Of a DNA stretch of 25,162 bases, positions 10,765 to 21,228 are shown one piece after another. Numbering within the stretch: position 1 is the stretch's first letter; every line of letters begins with the position of its first letter. A program made the translations under genes and the position numbers. The stretch lies in the NCBI GenBank assembly GCA_020650975.1, contig JAIPMN010001629.1, positions 1-25,162 of the forward strand, written 5' to 3'. A model generated the notes under the pieces. That model did not search any database. It was not told the DNA's origin and worked only from the letters and a program-made list of their open reading frames with translations. This DNA comes from Apostichopus californicus (lineage: Eukaryota; Echinodermata; Holothuroidea; Aspidochirotida; Stichopodidae).

Positions 10765-10787
10765 ATATATATATATATATATATATA
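10765..10787 (+). repeat. (AT)n microsatellite
   Basis: An uninterrupted alternating AT run of 23 bases. Confidence 0.9.
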
Positions 10788-10799
10788 CTAAAATACATG

Positions 10800-11440
10800 T
10801 ATTTATGGTAGTAGGCCTAAGCTAAGTGAAGTTGAGCCTATTCATGTTAGTGATCTCAGTTTAGGTACAAACAAACTCACGGTGAAGCGGCAAGGGAATT
10901 CGCTATGGAGGATACTAATAAGTTTGAGTCATGATATGGACACATACGACCGAATTTACGATAAACTTGAAAGAATTGACGGTGACTATACAACGTTAAT
11001 TCACTGAATATCATCAAATACTTTCAATCACTTAATTGCATGCGTGAATGAGTAAAGTTACAAGGGACAAAAGTTTCGTCACTATGGAGAAGTGAAACTT
11101 CAGTACAATTAAGTACAACGAACCATTTCTGCAGGCTACAGATGGTTAGGTCACTAAACCTACAGATCAGCAAGCATGCATGCGATCACTATGGATACAG
11201 GTGAAGTCACTATGGAAAACAAAGTGATAGCGATAACTTCGGTGAACGATTTAACACACGCTGTGACTGAAACAAGAGGCATTAAAAAGGAAACGCCTGC
11301 ACTGATTGCTCAACACAGATAAGCCAGTGATATTAGATTGCTTTTGAAATCTACGGAAGCCACGAAGAGCTAACCTAGACTCAGTTTCATCTTAAAATTT
11401 TACGTTTTCAATTTGTCTTAACTCCACAATAAGGCCTACA
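10800..11440. other. non-coding stretch with recurrent TCACTATGGA
   Basis: No gene seen. TCACTATGGA occurs at 11079, 11186 and 11207, with a variant TTCGCTATGGA near 10900; GGTGAAG also recurs. It may be the decayed remains of a repeat. Confidence 0.35.
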
Positions 11441-11450
11441 ATTTGTGTTT

Positions 11451-11600
11451 CATAAATTCACCAATTAGTTCTGAAATTCACCCATTGCAAACTTTATTTC
11501 TAACATCGGGTCTTAAAATTCACATATTATAAACTTAAATTCACACTTTTTCTTAAATTCACAGTTTTAATTTTCTTAAGTTCCACACGTTCATGTTATA
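11451..11600 (+). repeat. degenerate ~20-bp minisatellite with AATTCAC core
   Basis: AATTCAC begins at 11455, 11475, 11517, 11538 and 11556, at spacings of 20, 42, 21 and 18, so close to multiples of 20. The best units read TTAAATTCACANTTTT. TTAAGTTCCACACG follows as a decayed unit. Confidence 0.55.
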
Positions 11601-12171
11601 GTCACACTTTCACGTTTTTCTTAATTGACCCTTTAAACATAATTTGTTTGGCCCTCCGTAGAAAACAGTCTTAGTATAAATATATATATTAAGTTCTTAA
11701 ACAAAACAGTATTTTCAACTTTAAGCTAATTTAGCAAGTTGAATTACTACGTTTGATTTTCACGTCTTTTCTCTTTGTTGAGATATTAACTTCCTACTGC
11801 AATATCATTCCAAGAATTTAGAACCATATGTATATATGTGTGTGCTCTTCTATTCGAATGGCCACAATATACTACACCGACAGATACAACGAACCACTTT
11901 CTAAGATTCACTGAGGTTTGTTGGTACTTGGTAGTAGGATGGTTCACGTTAACTTGGCGATGCTAAGCTAATAAACGTTGTTTTTTTTTGGTCAAAAGTT
12001 ATGACATCATTAATTTTGTTCTGTGGTTTAGTTTTATCCGCCACCTACATGATTTCACCGATGCTTTGACCAAATTCCGCCAGAATGAGATAGATTTATA
12101 CTCGAAAAGGTCTCGAGTCAAACCAGTGGAAGCAAGGAAATACTGAAGTTGGAGTGGGGGCACGATGTTGA
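11601..12171. other. non-coding stretch
   Basis: AT-rich sequence with short AT microsatellite patches (near 11675 and 11825). No gene or RNA was recognised. Confidence 0.5.
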
Positions 12172-12291
12172 GGGGGGGGGGGGGCGGGCAAGGGATGTTA
12201 TCGTACACCACCATACAATGGAGTGTCTTCGATGAAAAGAATCAAATATTTGACACATGAAAAGGTAATGTTGGAGGGTGGGGGGGGGGGG
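12172..12291 (+). repeat. two long G runs (G13 and G12)
   Basis: G13 at 12172-12184 and G12 at 12280-12291, each within a G-rich patch. They are quadruplex-prone, and their lengths are likely to be unreliable in an assembly. Confidence 0.8.
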
Positions 12292-13395
12292 AGGAAAGAG
12301 GGGTATCCAGTGATGTGTCAGGGCTTCATGGTTCGGTCATGAAAACTAACAAGCTACAACCCAATGTAAGTTGCAGCTTAAACTATTGGTGTCACATACT
12401 GTATCCCAAACCCGTTGGACAAAGAAGGCAAAAGAAAAACATTCTCTTTGCCTGTAAGAAATAAAGACAAAACAAGAAACCAGAAAGGGAGAAAAAATAA
12501 ATATCGAGTAACGTTGTTTTTTTTAATGTGAACGGGGTTCTGTTTCAAGTATTTCAAAATCATTTCAAAAACCATTTTCTACAGTATTACAATACAAGCA
12601 TGGCTTAGGAAGGAGAGTGGAAAATGAAAGCTAACTTAGAGGAACAAATATGTTTAAAACTTGCTTTAAGTTTTAACCTTACTTTCCCACTAGCATGACC
12701 AAGAAACAAGATACTGGATGGGTAGCTACATTATGCACGAAATAATAACGAAAGAAAACTGAACACAACAATCCTGGAATTATTTAAGTATGATCTATCA
12801 GAAACAAAAGTGAAACATTCCCAAGCCACAAAAAATGGCATTGGGAGTTGTCATGTTTCTACAATACTGAATCCCAAATAAGTGTAGGATTTTTGCTTTA
12901 ACAGTGATAGCATGAACAACTCACAGCAAAGTATGCTTCCGTATTAAAGGAACATTATCATGTTGTATACATTACTGTAAGCCTAATACAGCAGTGCTTT
13001 TTCCATTTGGATAGTTGTTAGTTTTCTTTGTGCTGGGAAGAAATCTAATGCATATTCATGAAGTGTTATAAATCACAGCCAGTTGGGAAAATTTTGTAAA
13101 TGCTGAGTAACTAATATGCTGTCCAGTACTTTCATGTTACGCCTCAACGCATTAGTAGCGACTGCATGAACAGTATGTGAATCTTTATCTGATACGGGCA
13201 GGGTATTCAAACTGCTCGTACTGAACGTTCACATGTTTTCAAGTATGACATGAAAGTATCCTACCTAACAACTTGTCTCAGCTGGACGTAACTCATTAAT
13301 AAACATTATTACATTGAGACTACCCTTGGGTCACTCATTTTCCTGCAAGCTCAACGAAGGGGGAAGGGAGGGGAAATGAGAAGTCGGTCTTAGAC
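12292..13395. other. non-coding stretch downstream of KRTCAP2
   Basis: No gene supported. 13360-13375 and 13440-13475 are purine-rich. GTATTAAAGGAACATTATC near 12943 resembles the TTAAAGG ends of small repeats but has no partner. Confidence 0.45.
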
Positions 13396-13401
13396 TTTAA
13401 T
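13396..13401 (-). terminator. possible polyadenylation signal of KRTCAP2
   Basis: ATTAAA on the minus strand about 230 nt past the KRTCAP2 stop. I saw no AATAAA nearer to the stop. This is a short motif in AT-rich sequence, so it is only a candidate. Confidence 0.3.
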
Positions 13402-13627
13402 TTTGTTGTCTTGCATTGAAGGCACCGTGTTGCATAAATGACTTGGAAGGGGGTTGGTAGGGTAAGGAGAAATAAGGGTCTAGAATGAGAAAGTCTTATG
13501 TGACAAAGACTAAAAGAAAGAAATCAGTTTAAATCATTGGCTAAAGACAGAAGAAAGCGTGAGGATTTAACAGGGCATCAACTTGAAACTTCGACCGAGT
13601 TTGCCGCTGGAGTTTGTGACCGTTAAC

Positions 13628-13730
13628 CTATCTCCTCTTCTTGCCAGTGATCTGGACGGTTGGAGGAGGTGCATATATCCGTTGTGAGATCTTGTTGAGA
13701 TAGTACAGCGCCAGGATCGAGAACAGGAAA
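13628..13730 (-). CDS. KRTCAP2: KRTCAP2 exon 5 with stop
   Basis: The acceptor GTTTTTTTGCAG is strong. The exon encodes FLFSILALYYLNKISQRIY, then a Pro-rich linker, ITGKKRR and TAG. Human has FIFSMVGLYYINKIS and a tail ending GKSKKRN. The basic KKRR terminus fits a cytosolic KKxx ER-retrieval signal. Confidence 0.94.
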
Positions 13731-16700
13731 CTGCAAAAAAACAAAATGAGGAGATGGGAATGATTCTAATCAGTGATCTAATGTTTTGTATCACAAGAGT
13801 TGACATTTTCAATTAACTGGTTCACAATTCATAAGAGAGCAATAAGTAACCTGTAACTGTGTCTTATGTGATTAATCGTTAAAGAGTAGATTAACGAGGA
13901 ACATAGCAAGCTGTCACAAGTTGTCTTCAATTAAAAGACTATCAATCAACTGTGCTTCTCTTCCTCCTAGAGCAGTTTGAGCAGAGAATATTTTGTCTGG
14001 TAAAACAATGCAAAATGCTATGCAACATCACTACAATATGGTCACCATGCCCCACATCCTCCCAAGATCCTCAAATTGATTTACACGCATGAAAATATGT
14101 ATCCTAGTTTTACTAGTATGTTACATGTTTTTTGGCTTTACATTCATTGCTAAGTTCATTATACTTTCAGTTACTTGTTAAAAATGTCATCCAACACTTA
14201 AATTCATGCATCCAAAACCATTCATTTCTGATCCAATAATGGATACAGAAGTAGGTTTGTGAATGACTTTGAGAATACCCTCTCTTTTTCTTCCCCCTGT
14301 GATTACTAAGCGGGAAAAGCTACTTTCACTAGCTCATTAATACCTATTAATAGCAACATGTATTATTATCCAGTTTAAGAATTCAACTTCATCATTACTA
14401 GACAAAAGAATAGTCCTCAATCAGTTGTCGTACAAGTTTTAAAAGTTTTTAGAATGAACCACCTTTCATTTTTGCATTGTGTATATGTTGTTTAAAGGCA
14501 TGAATTTAGGCAGAATGTTACGTTTTTGATAGGTATCGCAGTCTCAAAGAGGGACATATAATCCGAGTGCTTGTATAAATGTTTCTTTATGATACAGTAG
14601 TTAAAACTATTTTCGAGATATTTACAATTTGTAAAAAAAATATGTCAAAACTCAGGGAATGCTCCTTTAAGTGCTAAATGAATGATAAAGTCCGCTATTT
14701 AGTGCAGGCTTAAATCATAATGTTAAATACACTGTTTCTGTAAGTTCTAATACTCAACCAGAATATGTACTATTAACTTCATATACACAGTACAACAGGG
14801 TATCCTTGGGCGACACTCAACACTCATTGCCCTTGCAAAATTTGTACAACATATCACATTTAAACTTTTTAATTTTTTTGCCAAAAATTTCACTTTCAAG
14901 GAGAATTTGTCTAAAAGAGACAGGCAAGAAAAGCTGACAGAAAATCATGGAGTAATTCAAGTGTAGCAGTTTTTGAGGTGCATCTTTTAAGTTTTTTTTT
15001 CTTGTGAAATACTGAAAACACTATGTTTACGTCTACAAAACTCCCATCCATCTGCACATTTGTGTAACTGTAAGTTATTATTGAAACAAAATACTCACCA
15101 GGTTGTAACACAAACCCTATGTACTAATGCAGAGATAAACATAGAAAACACCAGGCAACCGACAACTATGGAGAAAAAATAGAAAGGTAAGAAAATGATG
15201 TTAATGCTCATTTAAAAAATTCAATGTGATATTGAACAAAGTGTTCAAACTTCACTGACTATTTGCTGTGTCCTTCAACTCATGTCATTGTCTTTTAAAG
15301 GGATAATCCAGCAGCTAAAGGTGAGTGTTTAAGAGAAAAAAAGGGAAACTTTCTGCAACTTTGGGCCCAAACCACATTCTCAAAGCATTTTGCATGGCGA
15401 GATTGTATGGCCTAGTGATCCACACCCTGTAAGAATTGAGGGTTTAGCCTCTTAAAATAGGCTACATTCACACACAAAAACTTTGTCCCAGAATGCAACT
15501 TTGCAGACCGTTACAACTGAGACTTTTACCTCGTAAAGACAAAGTGTTTTAAGGTACATGTGTGGATGATAGAGTCAAGGGGGATCCAAGGCCCGGCCCG
15601 TTTGCAAGATTTTTGGGCACTAAAAATTAACTCAAGATTATCAAAGTAAGGTACACAGCAGAAAAAGTTTTTACGATATACATGTGGGCTTTTTTTACTT
15701 TATTGATATTCCTGATGCACCACTATGATGGTGATAATTGTGGCATCTGCAGTGTAACTACTTGTTGGGCCCAGTCCCCTCGCATAAGAATTCCTGAGTC
15801 CTCCACTGGCTTGTATAATATACAAATTGGAGAAATTTCATGAGTGTATCGTGTCACAGAGCTATCTGCAACACTACTGCATCTTAATTTGCAATGCATT
15901 TAGTAGATATATATATAAATATATATACATGACTATATATGTACTTTACGTTTTAAGATAAATCATTTCAAGCATATATACATCCACTTTTCCTTTCAAA
16001 TATTCAATGGCTGATATGTGTTCTGAAAACTTTCACTTTCACTCAATGTTTTTTTCTTCTGTTTTTGCAGTTCAGTACCTCTGAAACTACATGTTTCAAA
16101 GACTCGCCGAAGTGCGAGAGATAGAGATGTATCTGTGAGCTTTCAAAGGTTGTCAAACATTGTGAGACTTAGAAAGACCGTCACAAAAAGTGACATGAAA
16201 TGATTTGAAATTCCAAGTATTAAAGTTTTTAGATAGTAGAAATTGTTACAACTTGAAATCAAGACAGTATGGCAACGAAACTTTGATGCTACTGATGGAA
16301 GTTATTTAACCAAGGTTTTCTATGTATATATAATGCTTATAGTAATGCAGTTCTCCTATGAACATTGTTATAATCTGCTACATGTTGTATGACAGGCTGT
16401 GGTTTTACTGCTTTAACCTCTGGTACAAAGACATTGTACATACAGTAGTTGAGATATGTTGCAACATTACATTACATGTGAGAACTAATCAAACAAGCTG
16501 TAACTTAAGAAGTTTCAACAGTACAGTAGTATCCCGCAAGACATTCATGCTCAATGTACAAACAGAAACAGTATCATACAAGGAATTTAATTTATGCAGA
16601 AGAGAAAGTGACATAGGGTGCTAAGTAGTTCAAAGAATGACAAAGATAAAATGGATCTGTATACTATTCAGGTTTTCTGCCCTATTCAAGCACTGAGTAT

Positions 16701-19700
16701 GAATTTTGAGCCCATGAATACAAATTGAAACCAATAGTGTAATGTGGAATATGTTGCCTGTAATTTAATAATGTATATATTTGTAGTGTGATTTTTAATG
16801 GTAACTTTTCTATCTTAGTTTCTTTTTAACTTTGTACATCTTCGATGTTTTTTGCTCAGATTCTAACAAAACTAAGCTTTGCACCATTCAATGGGTTCAA
16901 CATTCAGGAAGGACATGACTAACCTTTCTTCTTCTTCCTTCCCCTTCCCCACCTTCCATTGCCCCTTGTTTCCCCCTCTGTCACCCCCCTTCTAACAGCT
17001 CTCTTTCACCTCCCCCAACTTTTCTGTCTTGGTCTAGTTCACCCTAAACCCTCTTCCCTTAATCCTCTCTTTGTCCCTCTAAAGTTTATCTCCTACCTCT
17101 CCTCTTCCCCCTGTTGGTTCTTTCTTCTCGCCATCCCTTGTCTACTAATCCTCTTACATCTATCTCTTTTGTGTTCACCCTGCTCATTAACCTGTATGTA
17201 TTCTGTGCGTGTATTTGTCCCTTCTGTTACTGTAATTTGTCATTCTGCTAGGATTGAAACGTCAGGCCCTCTTACTTTTACACCAAACTTATACTGTAAT
17301 AGCATATTTTAAGGTAACCCAAATATAGAGCAGAGTACACACATTCATTAACATTCTGGTTTTAGCAGTTATCACCAACCCTCATTCCAGAGAAGCTTGC
17401 ATGTAATATAAAGCATTTACATCTCTATCATGAAAGTTTCCCATCAAATGGAAATAAATATTTAACAAGATGTAATCATGTAGTTTAATACAAACCTGAC
17501 ATAGTCCTAGATGAGAGGGGGGGACAAAAAAGAAGAAATTTTACACTACCTTCTGGGAACAGCTTTGCCTGGAATCCTTTTCCAAAGAGAACAATCTCAA
17601 GATTACTGACGGCCTGAAGAAGGTCGTTAAGGATTTGAATAAACAGGAGGAAAAGAAGAGGTAGATTTATACTATACAAACACAGAGCTCAAAATTCTGG
17701 CTGTTGAATCGCTTAATGCCAGTAGATTTGCCATATGCCAGTCAAAAAAATAAATAAAGAAAGGGCACTGACAATTTCTTCCGCTACACGTTAAGAATTT
17801 AAACACACGGTAAGTCTGTTAACAAGCATCAGTCAAAGAATTGGCTTTATTTCTATACCTATTATACATAAACAGTGAGAACTTGATTTTAGCAGCCAGT
17901 AGATTCTTTAAGCACCTGTGTTTCTTTCAGTAAGTGGCTTAAATTATGAAATATTAGGCCAGACACAGAAAGTTACAATTCAGGAGAAAACATTGATTAC
18001 ATTCAAGGTACTGAAACAAGTTTATGGAAACTGTCGAAAATTTCCAAATTCTAACATCGGGCTATGTGTAATATAGTTGGTCTTTGGGAGCAGTACAAAT
18101 GTTGATATGTTGTAGATTGATAAAGAAAACTGTAGTTCAGTGTTGTATTGCTGTAACACTTCTTAATTTTTGAGAAATGACTGGACTTCAACATCTGAGG
18201 CTCATCAATTACAGTGGCTGGACTACTTAGTTGAACACACAGACAATTACTTAGGTCAGTTCCACTGATGCAACACAAAACTTGAAATGATTTAACCATA
18301 TATACTTGTATGATAGATCTCCACGGTGGCAGGCAGCTGCGCCCGGCAGTTCTGAATGCAGCCCAGCACAAACAGTATTTTTAACATTTTGCCCCGCACT
18401 TTTATTTATGATTGGAATGGAATTGAATGCCATCCAAGGGATCACTATAAATCCTATAGAGTTAGAAGCACACGTCTTTGGATGATTCATAGAACTTAAA
18501 AAACTTCAATTTAAAATTTACATTATATTGAGCTAATAAACAGATATTGTAACACTAATTCAATAAACTCCTATGTACAGTATGTCATAGTTAACAGATT
18601 TGCTTGATGAGAGGGGGATACATTGTTAACACAACAAGTGGCTGTTAGAGAATAAAAAAATGTTACAGGCTATCTGAAAAGGATACAGTTAAACTAAATA
18701 TAAAAATATCTGCTCCCAGGAAACCTCCGAGGATAGTCAACCATTGTGAGCTAGCTAATTCCTTCTGGAAGAGTTGCATGGCAGCAAAGACAGTCACAAC
18801 CAAGAGGCTGGAAAGAATGAATGATACACTACTGGACACTGCTGAAAATGAGAAATGATTCAAAGTGGTCAGGTTAAAACTTTAGGAAATATAAGAGTCA
18901 TTTGATTGAACATGGAAAAATGGGCAATGGATGAGGCACTACCAAGAAGGAATCTGTCATAATATCAAACAGTTCTAAAAGACTTAAAAGATCCACTTTA
19001 TGCGTGGGTTGTTAAATTTAGAGCTTTTAAAGTAATAGTTACCCCTAAATGTGTTCTACGAATTTTGTGTGTGGTACAGTAGTTACAACCATCTGGCTAT
19101 TCCAGAAGAGTGAGTTATGGACTATTTGGTCTCACAAAAAACTAATGTGCCATTCTTGCATTTGCAGAAATTTCTCATTTATTCCTAACATCTTTCTTAT
19201 CATAATATTTATGAAGATGGATCCTGCAGAGGTGAAGAGGGATGGAGCAAATGGAATGAAAAGTTTGTGTAAAGCTCCTGCTCAGAGGGAAATAGGAGAA
19301 AATTCCTCTTTTTTATTCCAATGAAAGATATCTGTAAGCTCTGTAAGATTCTAAATAAGGTCATTGTCATACATATAAGATGATATGGTGTGTAAAGTTC
19401 TAGATACTGTAGACTAGAGTCCAAGAGGCAACCCTCTGGATCACTTTCATTTAGTGTACAGTAATTGTGATAGTTCATTTGGCACTAATGTGTATCTGCT
19501 GTTCCAAATTTGTCCTTCTTCCATAGGTCATAACGAAGTATGTGGGGGAAGTATAATGTAGTAAGAGCCCAACTGCACTAGTTTAAGGCTTATTTGTTTT
19601 GTAACAATTGCAAGCAGAATGTGAAGTATAGTACTGTAGCAATCTCCAGACCATAACACATTAAAATTTTAATTTCCAATGTGGCATGGGATAGCCTGTG

Positions 19701-20945
19701 TTTTGATGGATTTTTAGATTGTTTTTGCCTTAAGATTTTTTATCTTCCTGTTAGTATTTTTGAATTATTTAGACCAAACGTCAGATAGTAGATATGAGAT
19801 GTTTATTGTAATGGGTCCCAAATTTTATGCAATTGTTAGCAGCAACAATTTATTAGAAATGTTCCTTTTAACACTTTAAAAGGTCTAAACATATCTTGCT
19901 AGATATATTTCATGTCAAAACGCCATTAATTTATTGGAACTGACGGTTAACTTTTTAATTTGTAAAAGAGGAATCATGAAGGTATGTACAGAAATTGTAG
20001 TGTGTATCCAGTACATACTTGGCCAATACTGCAGGAAGGCTCATGGCTCTCCAGACTGATTGAGGATCTGGGCATAACCATACTACCATAGTGTAGTTCG
20101 TGCTTAGTCTTATGTTCTATCTAAATACATTGTGGCCATTCACCTGGCAGCCAGGTGATAACAGTACTGTATGTGCCCAATAGTTGTCTGGCAGTTATGG
20201 CACCACTCAAGAGTACTGAGTGCACAATTTGTGACAAAATGCCAAACAGAGTTCATTGTGATCAGTATTCACATTACAATCTTTGGTCATGACTAAACAG
20301 AAAATCCCTCAAAGAACTTGTAATGTTCTATCCAACACAACACTTGGTATGGTGTGGAATATGTAAGAACTAAAATCAACCACATCCACAATTTAACACA
20401 ATATGTAAATATCAACTCTCCTTTTTTTAGGTGCCACTTGAGTCAATATACCAATTCTTAATCTGCACCAGCACAGTACAAGTTAAAAATTTATGCTAAC
20501 TTGACACAAAGCATGCGGCGTTCGACACACTGTACAATCTTTGTCCAGCCGCCAGGAATTTTTTATTTTTTTTATTTCCCATGCAGGATGGAATAAAGCA
20601 AGTGTTTGGCCTAGTGATCATTTGCCCAGATGGGTAGTGAGTGCAATATTCCTCTGTTGTCCGACTGACGGGCGAATAACATAACTCTTTTCCTTATTTT
20701 CCATACAAACTCTGCCGGCTGCGGGCGGTACCATCTACATAACAGGCAGTAATCAGTGTAGTCGGATAATATTCTAGGCTAGTAATTAGTATACGTCTTT
20801 GAGATTAGATTGGTTCCACGAAACTAATACGACAAAGTGTCAGAAAATTTCACCAAAGAACCAGTAGCGGTCACGATAAATCATGACATTGAAAGTCTAG
20901 GTTCAAAAACATAACAAAAAACATTTGGAGGTAATATTTACCCAT
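13628..20945 (-). CDS. KRTCAP2: KRTCAP2/KCP2, oligosaccharyltransferase subunit (five exons)
   Basis: The coding join, on the minus strand, is 20945-20942, 18841-18687, 17613-17550, 15165-15099 and 13730-13628. It gives 130 codons plus TAG with no frame break; the human protein is about 136 residues by its common start. Family knowledge: KCP2 is a small multi-pass ER protein of the STT3A-type oligosaccharyltransferase, which transfers the N-glycan to nascent proteins at the translocon. Seen: hydrophobic segments near residues 6-24, 37-53, 75-92 and 98-108; ASSQWLTILGG (31-41), matching human [29 protein letters not shown] (57-74); HRVCVTTC (90-97); YYLNKIS (106-112); and C-terminal KKRR, which fits a KKxx ER-retrieval signal. 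Introns are about 2.1, 1.07, 2.4 and 1.4 kb, all GT-AG. An in-frame TAA lies 9 nt before the ATG. Exons 2-5 are very secure; exon 1 is inferred. Confidence 0.93.
14492..14670. mobile_element. TTAA-ended MITE candidate in KRTCAP2 intron 4
   Basis: Starts TTAAAGGCATGAATTTAGGC and ends CTCAGGGAATGCTCCTTTAA, which reversed reads TTAAAGGAGCATTCCCTGAG. The arms share TTAAAGG and then CAT with a two-base offset. TTAA at both ends recalls piggyBac- or Kolobok-type targets. 179 bp, no coding capacity. Confidence 0.4.
15099..15165 (-). CDS. KRTCAP2: KRTCAP2 exon 4
   Basis: This 67-nt exon encodes a hydrophobic segment VVGCLVFSMFISALV followed by HRVCVTT, matching human ASGLIHRVCVTTC. The acceptor is ATTTTTTCTCCATAG and the donor is ACCTG|GTGAGT. 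The last two bases TG join the first T of exon 5 to make the Cys codon of the motif. Confidence 0.95.
15900..15941 (+). repeat. imperfect TATA-rich microsatellite
   Basis: TAGATATATATATAAATATATATACATGACTATATATGT, broken by a few non-AT bases; it lies in KRTCAP2 intron 3. Confidence 0.7.
16071..16203 (+). CDS. possible terminal exon on the plus strand, inside KRTCAP2 intron 3
   Basis: A textbook acceptor (T7, CTTCTG, T5, GCAG, ending at 16070) precedes 43 open codons in the phase-1 frame. They read SVPLKLHVSKTRRSARDRDV, then SVSFQRLSNIVRLRKTVTKS, then DMK and TGA. The product would be a basic C-terminal tail. ATTAAA follows at about 16218. No upstream plus-strand exon was found and the family is unknown, so this may be a chance acceptor in intronic sequence. 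Confidence 0.22.
16925..17180 (+). repeat. CT-rich (polypyrimidine) tract
   Basis: About 250 bp heavily biased to C and T on the plus strand (CTTCTTCTTCCTTCCCCTTC and onward), broken by scattered purines. It lies in KRTCAP2 intron 3, so the transcript would be GA-rich here. The open frame at 16959-17312 is a by-product of the tract. Confidence 0.75.
17550..17613 (-). CDS. KRTCAP2: KRTCAP2 exon 3
   Basis: This 64-nt exon encodes [21 protein letters not shown], the most conserved loop of the family (human [21 protein letters not shown]). The acceptor is a good pyrimidine tract ending ACCTTCTTCAG; the donor is CCAGAAG|GTAGTG. It enters in phase 0 and leaves with one base over. Confidence 0.96.
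18143..18480 (+). repeat. dispersed repeat, copy B (KRTCAP2 intron 2)
   Basis: Second copy of the repeat at 8175-8440, same orientation. It carries about 100 extra bases in its middle (near 18300-18400), including a CG-rich piece GGCAGCTGCGCCCGGCAG. Confidence 0.65.
18687..18841 (-). CDS. KRTCAP2: KRTCAP2 exon 2
   Basis: This 155-nt exon encodes residues 2-53: the first membrane helix, the polar QLFQKELASSQWLT stretch and most of the second helix, ending at FIFSLT. The acceptor follows TTTCTCATTTTCAG and has a second CAG immediately after it, so the exon could begin at 18841 or 18838. The donor is ACT|GTATCC, leaving phase 0. Starting at 18841 gives exact length agreement with the human N-terminus. 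Confidence 0.94.
18842..20941 (-). other. KRTCAP2 intron 1
   Basis: About 2.1 kb bounded by GTAAAT and TTTTCAG. No internal gene is convincing. A second acceptor-like site (a pyrimidine-rich run ending CACCTCTGCAG, near 19230) could serve an alternative 5' exon, but no paired donor is evident. A CG-rich patch near 20713-20730 has a 50-codon minus-strand frame of unknown meaning. Confidence 0.5.
20942..20945 (-). CDS. KRTCAP2: KRTCAP2 exon 1, coding part (ATG + G)
   Basis: Exon 2 opens one base short of a codon, so exon 1 must end in a lone first base. Read on the minus strand, the sequence here is AACAATATGG followed by GTAAATAT, giving a start codon with A at -3 and G at +4 directly at a GT donor. 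Joined to the acceptor at 18841 it reads M-A-V-S-S-S-V-S-F-I-L-S-S. This aligns without gaps to human M-V-V-G-T-G-T-S-L-A-L-S-S, where the first exon also seems to give little more than the start codon. The 5'UTR would extend to higher coordinates; its end is not visible. I found no better ATGG/GT site in the partial scan I made of the stretch upstream of exon 2, but cDNA would settle it. Confidence 0.6.
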
Positions 20946-21124
20946 ATTGTTTTAATTCCTGGTATTTGTTAGCATGCAGAACTCGAACTCGAACCCTAAT
21001 CAGATCTTGTGCCACGACAACATTAAAAGGCCTCATTGAAGGTAGCAGGCACTTAGAACAGAAAATAACAGCAGCCACCAAGAGAAAAAGGACAGTAAGA
21101 CCTGACACACAGTACTGCCACTGC

Positions 21125-21165
21125 GGTCGTGTGTCTGTATGTGCGTGTATGTTTGTGTGTGCTAC
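21125..21165 (+). repeat. imperfect TG-rich microsatellite
   Basis: GTGTGTCTGTATGTGCGTGT and similar, 5' of KRTCAP2. It accounts for the low-complexity open frames on both strands around 20940-21235. Confidence 0.7.
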
Positions 21166-21228
21166 TGACACTGCAGTCGAGTGTGTGTTGGTCAATTATA
21201 CATAAATAAGAAAGGTATTGTTTTTTTC

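Noticed and set aside
15280..15325. A 20-nt micro-exon between TTTTAAAG and GTGAGT on the plus strand
   Set aside because: The sequence TTAAAGGGATAATCCAG looks like the head of a dispersed repeat; no flanking exon fits.
16959..17312. 117-codon plus-strand open frame with many Leu, Pro and Ser
   Set aside because: Follows from the CT-rich tract; no splice context.
20975..21000. GAACTCGAACTCGAACCC as a tRNA T-arm
   Set aside because: No cloverleaf, no A box at the right distance on either strand.
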